A DNA stretch of 15,489 nt from an uncultured Sphingomonadales bacterium (GCA_903828025.1 CAIKKO010000572.1:1-15489), one strand, 5' to 3'. Counted from the stretch's first letter, positions 1 to 8,130 are shown. Made by a program: numbers and translations. The notes: generated from the sequence alone by a model not told the origin.

Positions 1-164
1 ATCCCGCGTTCGCGCTCAATGTCCATGTTATCAAGGACTTGCTCGCTCATCTCGCGCGCCGAGAGGCCGCCGGTGTACTGGATCAGCCGGTCGGCGAGCG
101 TCGACTTGCCATGGTCGATATGAGCGATGATGCTAAAGTTACGGATCAACGAGAGGTCAGTCAT
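1..164 (-). CDS. lepA: LepA / elongation factor 4, N-terminal fragment (cut by window edge)
   Basis: Reading the minus strand from the ATG at 164-162 gives 54 codons that run off the left edge. The peptide begins MTDLSLIRNFSIIAHIDHGK and continues STLADRLIQYTGGL, which is the unmistakable start of the translational GTPase LepA (EF4). It contains the P-loop G1 motif AHIDHGKST (about residues 14-22) and ends in the MDIERERG switch I region. LepA is a ribosome-associated, often membrane-linked GTPase that acts during translation elongation and initiation. About 540 further residues should lie outside the window. The start is supported by the match to the family's usual N-terminus; the sequence just upstream is G-rich (GGCGGGGG) but too close to the ATG to be a well-spaced ribosome binding site. 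The gene diverges from the TonB receptor across a 178-base gap. Confidence 0.97.
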   Translation of the reverse strand, partial: MTDLSLIRNFSIIAHIDHGKSTLADRLIQYTGGLSAREMSEQVLDNMDIERERG

Positions 165-342
165 CCCCCGCCGTTAGCAGCGCGGGGGCGCGGTGTCATC
201 AGGGGCAGCAGGGCGGGTGCAACGGTCGCAATGGCCGGAGATGCGGCGGCAGAGCGCAGTGCCGCGGGGGAGCCTGAAACAGCGCTGTAATCACCGCGTC
301 ATTGCCGCTACCTAGAAAAGGGGCTGACATGAAGCGAGGGCA

Positions 343-2691
343 ATGAGCGCAATGGGCAATACAAAGGTCTGGGCAAAGGCCTGGGGCTCCGGGATCAGTC
401 TCTCGGTACTGGCGTTCGCCGCGCCGCTCCATGCGCAAGACGCCGCGCCGCAGTCCACCACCGACGTTGCCCCCGGCGAGATCGTCGTCACCGCGCAGAA
501 GCGTTCGGAAAAGCTGCAGAACGTGCCGCTTTCGATCCAGGCCTTCGATACGCGCACGCTCGAGCAGCACAGCGTGCGCAATTTCAACGATTACGCCAAG
601 CTTCTGCCCAGCCTGTCGTTCACCAGCTATGGCCCCGGTCAGGCCGAAGTGTTCTTTCGCGGCCTGAGCAACGGCAACCGCCTTTCGACCGGCTCGCTGC
701 CCACCGTCGGCATCTATCTCGATGAGCAGCCGGTCACCACGATCGGTTCGAACGTCGATGTGCACGTCTATGATTTCGCGCGGGTCGAAGCGCTGGCCGG
801 GCCGCAGGGCACGCTCTATGGCGCGAGCAGCGAAGCGGGCACCGTCCGCATGATCACCAACAAGCCCGAAATCGGCAAATTTTCAGGCTCGGTCGATCTC
901 ACCGCCACCGCCGTCGCGCATGGCAAGCCGGGCGGCATCGCCGAAGGCTATCTCAACTTGCCGCTGTCCAGCCATGCCGCGCTGCGGCTGGTCGGCTTTT
1001 ACCAGCACGATGGCGGCTATATCGACAATGTGCGCGGGCCAAAGGAGCGCTATCCCACCTCGGGCATCGTGCGCGACAACCGCGCGCTTGCCGGGGCGGA
1101 CCAGAACTCGGTCGATACCTATGGCGGGCGCGCGGCGCTCAAGGTCGAGCTGGACGACAACTGGACCGCGACGCTGAGCGCGATGGGGCAGGAGGAAACG
1201 TCGCACGGCTACTTCGGCTTCAAGCCGTCGCAAGGCGATCTCAAGATTTCGCGCTATTTCCCCGAAAACCAGAAGGATCGCTGGGGGCAGGCGGCGCTGG
1301 CGATCGAGGGCAAGATCGGCACGTTCGATCTGACCTACTCGGGCGCCTATTTCGAGCGCACTGCCGAATATACCTCGGATTACAGCGACTACGCCTTCCT
1401 GTATGACACCTACTACGCCAGCACGCCGGACAATTTCGGCAACAATTTCTTCGACAACGCGGGCAAGCTGATCAACCCCGCACAGCTCGTTACCCAGTCC
1501 GAGCATTTCACCAAGCAGAGCCACGAGCTGCGCATCGCCTCGCCGTCCAGCGACCGGCTGCGGCTGGTGGCGGGGCTGTTTTACCAGCGCCAGACCAACA
1601 ACTGGCGCAATCTCTATATCGTGCCGGGGCTGGCGGACAGCCAGTCGGTCACCGGGCTGCCCGGGGTCAACTACGCCAATATCCAGTACCGCACCGACCG
1701 CGATTATGCCGCCTTTGCCGAGGCCGCGTTCGACATCGTGCCGACGCTTACGCTGACGGCGGGGCTGCGCGCCTACAAGTTCAACAACGACGTGGTGGGC
1801 TTCTTCGGCTTCAACGCCACGCGCTCGGGCGCGGGTGAGGCGCTGTGTTTCCCCGCGACGATCGGGGCATACGGCACCCAGCGGCCCTGCGACAACATCA
1901 ACACCAATGCCAAAGGCGAGGGGCTGCGCCACAAGCTCAACCTCAGCTGGAAATTCGCCCCGAACAAGCTGGTCTACGCCACGTGGTCGACCGGTTTTCG
2001 CCCCGGCGGGATCAACCGCCGCCCGGCCGCGCCGCCTTATGCCGCCGAAAAGCTCTCGAATTACGAGGTCGGTTGGAAGACCACTTGGGCCAAAGGCAAA
2101 GTGCGCTTCAACGGCGCGATCTTCCTTGAGAAGCTCACGCAGGCGCAGTTCGCGGTCACCAGCAACCAGAACGGCATCACCGATATCATCAACGCGGGCC
2201 GCGCGCAGTCCAAAGGCATCGAGGCCGATCTCACGTTGACGCCGATGAAGGGCTTTTCGCTGCAGGCTTCCGGCACTTTGGTCGAGGCCAAGCTGACCTC
2301 GGCGGTCAAGACGCGCGCCCCGGCGGGCACGCGTTTTGCCGGTTCGCCGCGCTTCAAGATCGCGGCCAACGCGCGGTATGATTTCAGCGCGGGCGACGCG
2401 GACCTGTTCCTGCAGGCGACGCTTTCGCACCTGAGCTCGGTCTCGCCCTCGCTCGACGTGTCCGAGGCCGCCGCCATCGGCACGCAGCGGCCCTATACCA
2501 CGTTCGATATTTCGACCGGGATTGCGCGCGATGACTGGTCGGCCTCGCTCTCGCTCGAGAATGTGTTCGACACCCGTGCCGAGCAGAACCGCACCTCGAC
2601 CTGCACGATTTCGATCTGTGGACCGGACTCGATCGTGATCTATCCGCTGCGCCCGCGCTTCGTCAGCCTGCGCGTGGGCCACAAATTCTGA
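343..2691 (+). CDS. TonB-dependent outer-membrane receptor
   Basis: 782-residue outer-membrane active transporter. A signal peptide (residues 1 to about 31, ending PLHA-QD) is followed by a short linker and a TonB box, GEIVVTAQKR (about 45-54). Next come the plug domain (about 55-170, with the FFRGLSNG stretch and the typical VEALAGPQGTLYGASSEAGT) and a long beta barrel that ends in F (VGHKF), the usual outer-membrane assembly signal. Two close cysteine pairs, C502/C516 and C754/C759, probably form disulfides in surface loops. Families of this kind import iron chelates, vitamins or, in sphingomonads, many organic nutrients; the ligand cannot be read from sequence. Start: ATG 343 has GAGGG close upstream; ATG 352 in the same frame is an equally possible start and gives the same mature protein. 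It is followed 14 bases later by a phosphatase-superfamily gene on the same strand, which suggests joint transcription. Confidence 0.93.
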   Translation: MSAMGNTKVWAKAWGSGISLSVLAFAAPLHAQDAAPQSTTDVAPGEIVVTAQKRSEKLQNVPLSIQAFDTRTLEQHSVRNFNDYAKLLPSLSFTSYGPGQAEVFFRGLSNGNRLSTGSLPTVGIYLDEQPVTTIGSNVDVHVYDFARVEALAGPQGTLYGASSEAGTVRMITNKPEIGKFSGSVDLTATAVAHGKPGGIAEGYLNLPLSSHAALRLVGFYQHDGGYIDNVRGPKERYPTSGIVRDNRALAGADQNSVDTYGGRAALKVELDDNWTATLSAMGQEETSHGYFGFKPSQGDLKISRYFPENQKDRWGQAALAIEGKIGTFDLTYSGAYFERTAEYTSDYSDYAFLYDTYYASTPDNFGNNFFDNAGKLINPAQLVTQSEHFTKQSHELRIASPSSDRLRLVAGLFYQRQTNNWRNLYIVPGLADSQSVTGLPGVNYANIQYRTDRDYAAFAEAAFDIVPTLTLTAGLRAYKFNNDVVGFFGFNATRSGAGEALCFPATIGAYGTQRPCDNINTNAKGEGLRHKLNLSWKFAPNKLVYATWSTGFRPGGINRRPAAPPYAAEKLSNYEVGWKTTWAKGKVRFNGAIFLEKLTQAQFAVTSNQNGITDIINAGRAQSKGIEADLTLTPMKGFSLQASGTLVEAKLTSAVKTRAPAGTRFAGSPRFKIAANARYDFSAGDADLFLQATLSHLSSVSPSLDVSEAAAIGTQRPYTTFDISTGIARDDWSASLSLENVFDTRAEQNRTSTCTISICGPDSIVIYPLRPRFVSLRVGHKF

Positions 2692-2705
2692 CCGGAAGGC
2701 CTGCC

Positions 2706-3770
2706 ATGCGCCCGTTCCTGCTTGCCCTGCTGCTGCTTCTGGTCCCCTCGCTGGCAGCGGCGCAGGCGGCCACGGATCAGCCCGCTGACGACCAGCGCCT
2801 GATCCTCGTCACGATGGACGGGACGCGCTGGCAGGAGCTGTTTCGCGGGCCCGATCCGGCCTTGGTGGCCGACCCGCATTTTACCGATCCGGACATGACC
2901 GAGGCGGTGGAAAAATCGTGGAAGACCGGCCCCGATGTGATGCCCTTCCTCCACAGCCTGCCCGCGCAGGGCGGTGTGCTCACCGGCAACCGCGATGTGG
3001 GCCAGTGCATGGCGGTCACCAACCCGATGTGGTTCTCCTACCCCGGCTACAACGAGATCCTCACCGGCCGCCCCGATCCCGCGATCACCAGCAACGACAA
3101 GATCTGGAACCGCAACATAACGTTCCTCGAATGGCTGAACCATCGCCCCGGTTTTGCCGGGCAGGTGCTCGCCTTCGGCAACTGGGACGTGTTCGCCTAT
3201 ATCTTCAACACGCAGCGCAGCGGGCTGCCGGTCAATCCGGGCTTCGGGACGCGCTACCCGACCGAGACGCTGACCATGCGTTTCGCGCTCGATGCCTTGC
3301 GCGAAAAGAAGCCGCGCGTGCTGTATGTCGGCCTCGGCGATACCGACGAGTTTGCGCATATGGGCCGCTACGATGCCTATCTCGGTGCAATGAACCGCGA
3401 TGACGACTTCATCGCCGAGCTGTGGCGCATGGCGCAGGCCGATCCGGTCTATCGCGGCAAGACCACCTTGATCGTCACCACGGACCATGGCCGGGGGGCC
3501 AAGACCGGCGCGGCGTGGACCGAACACGGCAGCGCGGAAGCGGTCCGGCTCGATCCCCATGGCTTCACCATTGCGGACCCGGCGGGCTTTCCCGGCTCCG
3601 AACAAATCTGGCTCGCCGCTCTGGGCCCTGCGGTCCATCCTGCGGCGCAGGGGAGCGGCTGCCTCGGCCAGAACCAGATTGCCGCCAGCGCGCTTTCCGC
3701 GCTCGGGCAGGACTGGAAGGCCTTCGATGCCGGAGCAGGTGCGCCGCTGCCGTTTGTGAGCAAGCCCTGA
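2706..3770 (+). CDS. Exported alkaline-phosphatase-superfamily hydrolase
   Basis: 354 residues. A clear Sec signal peptide (hydrophobic LLALLLLLVPSLAAA, cleavage near residue 20) points to the periplasm. The metal-binding pattern of the alkaline phosphatase/nucleotide pyrophosphatase superfamily is present: VTMDGTRW (D38), a nucleophile-type loop NPMWFSYPGYNEILTG with S111 aligned to the usual Ser/Thr, GDTDEFAHMGRYDAY (D212/D214, H218), TTDHGRG (D260, H261) and WTEHGS (H274). A two-metal phosphoester, phosphonate or sulfate ester hydrolase is expected; the substrate is unknown. The start is fixed by GGAAGG at 2694-2699, six bases before the ATG. The gene lies 14 bases after the TonB receptor and is likely cotranscribed, so it may trim the ligand brought in by that receptor (inference). 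It ends 7 bases before the converging DUF1579-like gene. Confidence 0.87.
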   Translation: MRPFLLALLLLLVPSLAAAQAATDQPADDQRLILVTMDGTRWQELFRGPDPALVADPHFTDPDMTEAVEKSWKTGPDVMPFLHSLPAQGGVLTGNRDVGQCMAVTNPMWFSYPGYNEILTGRPDPAITSNDKIWNRNITFLEWLNHRPGFAGQVLAFGNWDVFAYIFNTQRSGLPVNPGFGTRYPTETLTMRFALDALREKKPRVLYVGLGDTDEFAHMGRYDAYLGAMNRDDDFIAELWRMAQADPVYRGKTTLIVTTDHGRGAKTGAAWTEHGSAEAVRLDPHGFTIADPAGFPGSEQIWLAALGPAVHPAAQGSGCLGQNQIAASALSALGQDWKAFDAGAGAPLPFVSKP

Positions 3771-3777
3771 GGCGCGG

Positions 3778-4305
3778 TTACTTCCGCTTCACCCACTTCA
3801 GTTCGTAGTCGGTCGTCCACGTTGCGCCGCCGTCTTCAGTGCCGATGGCGAGTTCGCGGATCGAGCCGTCGGGCATTGCAGTGAGCGTCCAGTGGCGCAA
3901 CCGCACTTTGCCGCCGGGGAGCGGCTTTTCGGTAATATAGAGCATCTCGCCCGGCTTCACGAGATGGCCGCGAAAGCTGGTCGCCGCGCCGTCATCGGTC
4001 GCCCAAGTGTAGCCCCACGATCCCAGCAGACGCGAATAGTTGAACAGGCCGATGCCGTTGCCGGTGGGGCGGCCATCGGCGCGCTTCCACGTTTCTTCGA
4101 TCACGCAATCGTTGAGGATCAGCGCCATCGTCACCGCGTCGGTCTTCTTCTCGCCAGTGTACACATCCCAACTGCCCAGCGTGAAATCCTGCTCGCGGAA
4201 CTTCGGGTCCGCTTTGCACGTCTCGGCAGTCTGCGCGGCGGCGGGCGCGGCCAGCGCACCCAAAGCAGCCAGAACCATGGCAGTCCATCGGCGTGTCATC
4301 GGCAT
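3778..4305 (-). CDS. Secreted DUF1579/lipocalin-like protein
   Basis: 175 residues. A signal peptide (about 1-24: TRRWTAMVLAALGALAAPAAA then Q) indicates export. The mature part resembles small beta-barrel proteins of the DUF1579 type often seen in sphingomonads: FREQDFTLGSWDVYTG near 37-51, a CVIEETW strand at 67-73, GIGLFNYSRLLGSWGYTW at 84-101 and W/Y-rich strands up to the end. Two cysteines remain after cleavage (C30, C67) and could form a disulfide. Binding of a small hydrophobic molecule is plausible from the fold, but no ligand or reaction can be assigned. ATG at 4305 and ATG at 4299 are both usable; AGGGGGAGA lies just upstream. The gene converges on the phosphatase-fold gene and diverges from the SpdH-like gene across about 95 bases, so it is probably transcribed alone. 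Confidence 0.78.
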   Translation of the reverse strand: MPMTRRWTAMVLAALGALAAPAAAQTAETCKADPKFREQDFTLGSWDVYTGEKKTDAVTMALILNDCVIEETWKRADGRPTGNGIGLFNYSRLLGSWGYTWATDDGAATSFRGHLVKPGEMLYITEKPLPGGKVRLRHWTLTAMPDGSIRELAIGTEDGGATWTTDYELKWVKRK

Positions 4306-4387
4306 TCTCCCCCTGCAATTGCTGACTTGCGAAATGCCATCAGGTCTTGAACAAGAGGTCTAACGGGAACGCGGGCAGCGGGCAAAC

Positions 4388-4394
4388 GGGGAGA
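4388..4394 (+). promoter_or_regulatory. Ribosome binding site that sets the SpdH-like start
   Basis: GGGGAGA lies six bases before ATG 4401. No comparable site precedes the in-frame TTG at 4347, and the ATG start places the twin-arginine motif at a normal distance from the N-terminus. Confidence 0.65.
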
Positions 4395-4400
4395 CAAGCG

Positions 4401-6293
4401 ATGGCGGAATGGTCTGATCGGGAACTGGGCCTCGACCTCCCCATCGCGCGGCGCAATTTCATCGGCGGCATGGCGGTAACCGCAGCCGCGCTCGGTGCGG
4501 GGCCGACCGCGCTGGCGCAAGGCATGGCCGCGCCTGCCGCACCCGCCGGAAGCGCCAACTATCCCCCGCTGCTCACCGGTCTGCGCGGGCAGTACCCCGG
4601 CTCGTTCGAAGCCGCGCACATGGCGCGCGACGGCGAATTCGGCGGTGCGCTGCAAGCAGGCGATTCCGGCGAGCACTATGATCTCGTGATCGTTGGCGGC
4701 GGCATTTCGGGGCTTTCGGCGGCCTACTTCTACCGGCAGGCGCTGGGCGATGACAAAAAGATCCTGATCCTCGACAACCACGACGATTTTGGCGGCCACG
4801 CCAAGCGCAACGAGTTCCACCACGAGGGCCGCACCATCCTTGGCTACGGCGGCACGATGAGCATTGAATCGCCGTTCCCCTATAGCTTCACCTCGAAGAA
4901 GCTGCTCGCCGATCTCGGCGTCGATCTGACGAGTTACGAACGCTATGAAACCAAGGCCTACGAAGGCCTCGGCTCGGCCGTGTTCTTCGACAAGGAGCAC
5001 TTTCTTGCCGACAAAGTGGTCACCGGCGCGGGCACCAAGCCCTGGCCCCAGTTCTTCGCCGAAGCCCCGCTCACACCCGCCGTGCGCGCGGACTTGACGC
5101 GCATCTACACCGACAAGGTCGATTACCTCCCGGACATGGGGCCGGAAGCGAAGGCCCAGTATCTGCGCCATATCAGCTATCAGGATTACCTCCTGAAGCA
5201 TGCCAAGATGCTTCCTGAAAGCCTGCCGTTCTTCCTTGGCCAGTATTTCCGCAACAACAAGCGCGTCGATACGCTGCCCGCGTGGGAAGCCGCGCTCGGC
5301 GGCCGCTCGCCCGGGTTCGCGGGGATGAAGCTGCCCGAACAGATCACGGCAGAAGCGCAGCATTTCCACTGGCCCGATGGCAATGCCACCGTCGCGCGCC
5401 TGCTCGTCAGCCGCCTTGTCCCCGGCGTGTTCCCTTCGGCCAAGCTCGATCAGGAAAGCGTGGTGCTTGCGCCCGCGACCTATTCCGCGCTCGACAACCC
5501 GGCCAACCCGATGCGAATCCGTCTCTCCAGCATGGTGATCCGCGCTGACCATATCGGCGAAACCACGCGCAACACCGAACAGGCCGTGCGCGTCGTTTAT
5601 GTGAAGGATGGCAAGCGCGTTTCCGTGACCGGCGCGAACGTGATCATGGCCTGCTTCAACATGGTCATCCCGTTCATCGTCCCCGCGCTGCCCGAAGCGC
5701 AGAAGGCGGCGCTGCACTATGCCTCCAAGGTGCCGATGCAATACACCAATGTGCTGGTGAAGAACTGGCGCCCTTGGGCCAAGCTTGGTGTCAAAGCGAT
5801 CAGCGCGCCGAACGGCTATCATATCAACGCCTTCCTCGATACTCCGATGGCCATCGGCGGCTATGCCAGCGCGGTGACGCCGGACGAGGCAGTGGTCATC
5901 CACATGGTCCGCAATCCCAACCAGCCCGGCCTGCCGCGCAAGGAGCAGAACCGCTTGGGCCGGGCCGCCATGCTGGCTGAGGACTACCCCACGATCGAGC
6001 GCGAGATCCGGTTGCAATTGCAGCGCATGCTGGGCGGGGCAGGCTTCAACGCCGCGCGCGATATCGCCGCGATCACGGTCAACCGCTGGCCGCACGGCTA
6101 TGCCTATACCTATGATACGCTGGGTGATCCGGACATCCCGGACGAGCAGCGCCCCCACATCCTCGGCCGCCAGACGTTCGGCCGCATCGCTATCGCCAAT
6201 GCCGATGCGGCTGCCAGCGCTTTCACCAACACCGCGATCGACATGGGCGAACGCGCCGTGCAGGAATGCCTGATCAGCCGCGGGTTGATCTAG
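4401..6293 (+). CDS. Exported FAD-dependent oxidoreductase, spermidine dehydrogenase (SpdH)-like
   Basis: 630 residues from the ATG at 4401, which has GGGGAGA six bases upstream; the longer frame from TTG 4347 lacks such support. The N-terminus RELGLDLPIARRNFIGG followed by a hydrophobic stretch ending ALAQ resembles a twin-arginine signal (RRNF at 17-20), so a folded, FAD-loaded enzyme is likely sent to the periplasm. A Rossmann FAD site follows: DLVIVGGGISGLSAAYF (GGGISG at 99-104), the acidic end at D125 (ILILDNHDDFGGHA) and the FAD-contacting GGHAKRNEF. Length, the RELG...RRxF opening and the GGHAKRN motif fit spermidine dehydrogenases such as Pseudomonas SpdH, which oxidise spermidine to 1,3-diaminopropane and 4-aminobutyraldehyde. 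The family assignment is from recall; the actual substrate here is uncertain and another amine or a non-amine substrate is possible. A GST gene follows after 4 bases. Confidence 0.75.
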   Translation: MAEWSDRELGLDLPIARRNFIGGMAVTAAALGAGPTALAQGMAAPAAPAGSANYPPLLTGLRGQYPGSFEAAHMARDGEFGGALQAGDSGEHYDLVIVGGGISGLSAAYFYRQALGDDKKILILDNHDDFGGHAKRNEFHHEGRTILGYGGTMSIESPFPYSFTSKKLLADLGVDLTSYERYETKAYEGLGSAVFFDKEHFLADKVVTGAGTKPWPQFFAEAPLTPAVRADLTRIYTDKVDYLPDMGPEAKAQYLRHISYQDYLLKHAKMLPESLPFFLGQYFRNNKRVDTLPAWEAALGGRSPGFAGMKLPEQITAEAQHFHWPDGNATVARLLVSRLVPGVFPSAKLDQESVVLAPATYSALDNPANPMRIRLSSMVIRADHIGETTRNTEQAVRVVYVKDGKRVSVTGANVIMACFNMVIPFIVPALPEAQKAALHYASKVPMQYTNVLVKNWRPWAKLGVKAISAPNGYHINAFLDTPMAIGGYASAVTPDEAVVIHMVRNPNQPGLPRKEQNRLGRAAMLAEDYPTIEREIRLQLQRMLGGAGFNAARDIAAITVNRWPHGYAYTYDTLGDPDIPDEQRPHILGRQTFGRIAIANADAAASAFTNTAIDMGERAVQECLISRGLI

Positions 6294-6297
6294 GGCC

Positions 6298-6921
6298 ATG
6301 ATCGAACTCTACCACTGCCATAACGCCCGCTCCTTCCGCGCTCTGTGGGCGCTTGAGGAAATGGGCCTGCCTTACAAGCTTCACCTGTTGCCGTTCCCGC
6401 CAAGACTGCTGCAGCCCGAATATCTGGCGCAAAACCCCCTCGGCACGATCCCGCTGCTGGTCGACGGGGAGACGCGGATGACCGAATCGAGCGCCATCCC
6501 GCAATACCTCGCCGCCCGCTACGGCCCGACCCCGCTGGCGGTTGCGCCGGAAGAATCCGGCTACGGGCTCTGGCTGGACTGGCTCCACCGCAGCGAGGCC
6601 ACGCTCACCTTCCCGCAAACCATCGTCCTGCGCTACACCCGCCTCGAACCCGCCGAACGCCGATTGCAGCAAGCGGCGGACGACTACACCCAGTGGTTCT
6701 TCTCGCGCCTCAAGCACCTGACGCGCGCGCTGGAAGATGGCCGCGAATGGCTCTGCGCCGGGCGTTTCACGATGGCCGATGTGTGCACCGCCTATGCGCT
6801 GCTGCTGGCGAAGGATCTGGGGCTGGATTACAAGTTCAGCCCGGAAATCGCCGCATACTGGGACCGCGCAAGCTCTCGCCCGGCGTTCCTGGCCGCACAG
6901 GCTGCGCAGGACGGTGACTGA
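6298..6921 (+). CDS. Glutathione S-transferase
   Basis: 207 residues, usual GST length. The thioredoxin-fold N-domain (1-80) shows ELYHCHNARSFRALWALEEMG, the cis-proline loop NPLGTIPLL (P52) and the glutathione gamma-glutamyl site TESSAI (62-67). The all-helical C-domain (about 88-207) carries the N-capping/hydrophobic staple motif GRFTMADV (155-162). It should be a cytosolic enzyme that conjugates glutathione to electrophiles or breaks such bonds; the N-terminal Ser/Asn residues (N9, S12) could serve as the catalytic residue, but subclass and substrate cannot be told. It starts 4 bases after the SpdH-like stop codon with only a weak AGGG before the ATG, so translation may depend on coupling to the upstream gene. 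One reading is that it handles reactive aldehydes or other products of the oxidoreductase (inference). Confidence 0.88.
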   Translation: MIELYHCHNARSFRALWALEEMGLPYKLHLLPFPPRLLQPEYLAQNPLGTIPLLVDGETRMTESSAIPQYLAARYGPTPLAVAPEESGYGLWLDWLHRSEATLTFPQTIVLRYTRLEPAERRLQQAADDYTQWFFSRLKHLTRALEDGREWLCAGRFTMADVCTAYALLLAKDLGLDYKFSPEIAAYWDRASSRPAFLAAQAAQDGD

Positions 6922-6932
6922 GCAGATCCCCG

Positions 6933-6964
6933 GGGCGGGAAGCGCCGAACGCCTTATCCCGCCC
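6933..6964. terminator. Stem-loop between convergent genes, possible two-way terminator
   Basis: GGGCGGGA (6933-6940) and TCCCGCCC (6957-6964) are perfect 8-base complements around a 16-base loop that can form a further GCG/CGC pairing. It lies 12 bases after the GST stop codon and before the end of the converging MDR oxidoreductase gene. There is no T-run on either side, so it may be a weak or Rho-aided terminator or an RNA-stabilising hairpin. Confidence 0.5.
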
Positions 6965-7017
6965 ACTCGCGCCGCGCTGGAATCAACCCAACGCCCTCCG
7001 TGCAGGCGATCTGACCG

Positions 7018-8025
7018 CTAGGGACGCACCAGCAAGTTGCCGGTGTGGCCGCCCGCAAACAGCACGAACAGCGCTTCGGCGAAGTGGTCGATGCCCTCGA
7101 CCACGTGTTCGGGGAGCGTGATCTTGCCTTCGCGCATCAGCCCGGCGATTTCCGCCATCGCCTCGGGATAGCGCGCGGCATAGTGGCTGACGACGAAGCC
7201 CTTCATCATCGCGTTGCGTTCGGCGAGGCGCAGATAGAGCTTGGGGCCGCGTACGTCGTTCAGATCGCCATATTGCGAGATCGCGCCGCAGATCGCGACC
7301 CGCGCGCCTGCCGGAGCGAGATGGTCGAGCGCAATATCGAGCAGTTCGCCGCCGACATTGTCGAAAAATACGTCGATGCCGCCGGGCGCGGCCTTGGCGA
7401 GATCGGCGGCGACTTGGGCGTTCTTGTAATCAATCGCCACATCCGCGCCGAGGGTTTCGGTGAGGAAGCGGCACTTCTCCGGCCCGCCAGCCAACCCGAT
7501 GACTTTGGCCCCGCGTGCCTTGGCAAGCTGCACGACCATCGAGCCCACACCGCCTGCCGCGCCCGAGACGAGCACGACATCGCCCGCCTGCACGTCGGCG
7601 ACCGCGATCAGCCCGACCCAGGCGGTAAGGCCCGTCGTCACGCCGAGCGGCCCGACGAAATCGCGCGGCTGGAGGCTGTTCGACAGGTCCAGTTTCGTAA
7701 GCCCGGCATCTGGCAGCAGCGCATGGGTCTGCGCGGAGAGCAGGCCGAACACCCAGTCGCCCACGGAGAACGCACCACTGGCGCTTTCCACCACTTGCCC
7801 CACCCCAAGCGCGCGGATGGTCGAGCCAAGCCCGGCGGTCGCATGGAAGCTGCCGGGCGTCAGCGTTGTGCGGATCCACGCGTCCATCGACAGCGTATCG
7901 ACTTTCACCACGACATGGCCCGCAGGCACTTCGGCAATCGTGCAGTCCTCGATCCCGAAATCCTCGGGACGGGGCATGCCCTCGCGGTACTGCTTGATGA
8001 AGACGCGGCGATTGGTGTGCGGCAT
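7018..8025 (-). CDS. MDR-family NADP-dependent oxidoreductase (CurA/YncB-like)
   Basis: 335 residues from the ATG at 8025-8023 (MPHTNRRVFIKQYREG). The frame is open to an ATG at 8121, but the extra 32 residues are low in family character and MPHTNRRVFI is the expected opening. A GroES-like domain (about 1-130) is followed by a Rossmann domain with VLVSGAAGGVGSMVVQLAKARG (AAGGVG at 156-161), FFDNVGGELLD (221-231) and GAISQYGD (248-254). Zinc ligands of classical alcohol dehydrogenases are absent. Relatives reduce C=C bonds of alpha,beta-unsaturated ketones and aldehydes with NADPH (2-alkenal or curcumin reductase type), often as a defence against reactive carbonyls; the substrate here is not known. 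It is transcribed alone, divergent from the DUF4197 gene, with an operator-like inverted repeat in the gap. Confidence 0.87.
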   Translation of the reverse strand: MPHTNRRVFIKQYREGMPRPEDFGIEDCTIAEVPAGHVVVKVDTLSMDAWIRTTLTPGSFHATAGLGSTIRALGVGQVVESASGAFSVGDWVFGLLSAQTHALLPDAGLTKLDLSNSLQPRDFVGPLGVTTGLTAWVGLIAVADVQAGDVVLVSGAAGGVGSMVVQLAKARGAKVIGLAGGPEKCRFLTETLGADVAIDYKNAQVAADLAKAAPGGIDVFFDNVGGELLDIALDHLAPAGARVAICGAISQYGDLNDVRGPKLYLRLAERNAMMKGFVVSHYAARYPEAMAEIAGLMREGKITLPEHVVEGIDHFAEALFVLFAGGHTGNLLVRP

Positions 8026-8130
8026 GGGGAATTCCCGTGTTGGGGTCTGATGGCGTGTGGCTAAGCGCCGGGGCCGCTGCTCACCATTGCCATTTTGAGT
8101 AGCGCGGGGCGCGCGCGGCATGCCCGATGG

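Noticed and set aside
279..288. Palindrome ACAGCGCTGT upstream of the TonB receptor
   Set aside because: Ten bases is short for GC-rich DNA and no promoter element could be placed beside it.
883..2682. Minus-strand open frame (599 codons) inside the TonB receptor
   Set aside because: Antisense shadow: no conserved motifs, while the plus frame encodes a complete receptor with signal peptide, TonB box and C-terminal Phe.
2640..3638. Minus-strand open frame (332 codons) across the receptor/phosphatase junction
   Set aside because: Spans two real genes on the opposite strand and shows no domain.
4296..6299. Long minus-strand open frame (667 codons) opposite the SpdH-like gene
   Set aside because: It mirrors a well-supported flavoenzyme gene, has no recognisable domain and an Arg/His/Gly-rich composition typical of antisense frames in GC-rich DNA.
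8027..8036. Palindrome GGGAATTCCC next to the MDR oxidoreductase start
   Set aside because: Short, coincides with the translation start region, and more likely chance than an operator.
7045..8064. Plus-strand open frame (339 codons) opposite the MDR oxidoreductase
   Set aside because: No recognisable protein; the minus strand encodes a full-length MDR enzyme.
8026..8121. 32-residue N-terminal extension of the MDR oxidoreductase
   Set aside because: The added residues (Arg/Thr-rich) do not look like family sequence, and MPHTNRRVFI is the expected start.
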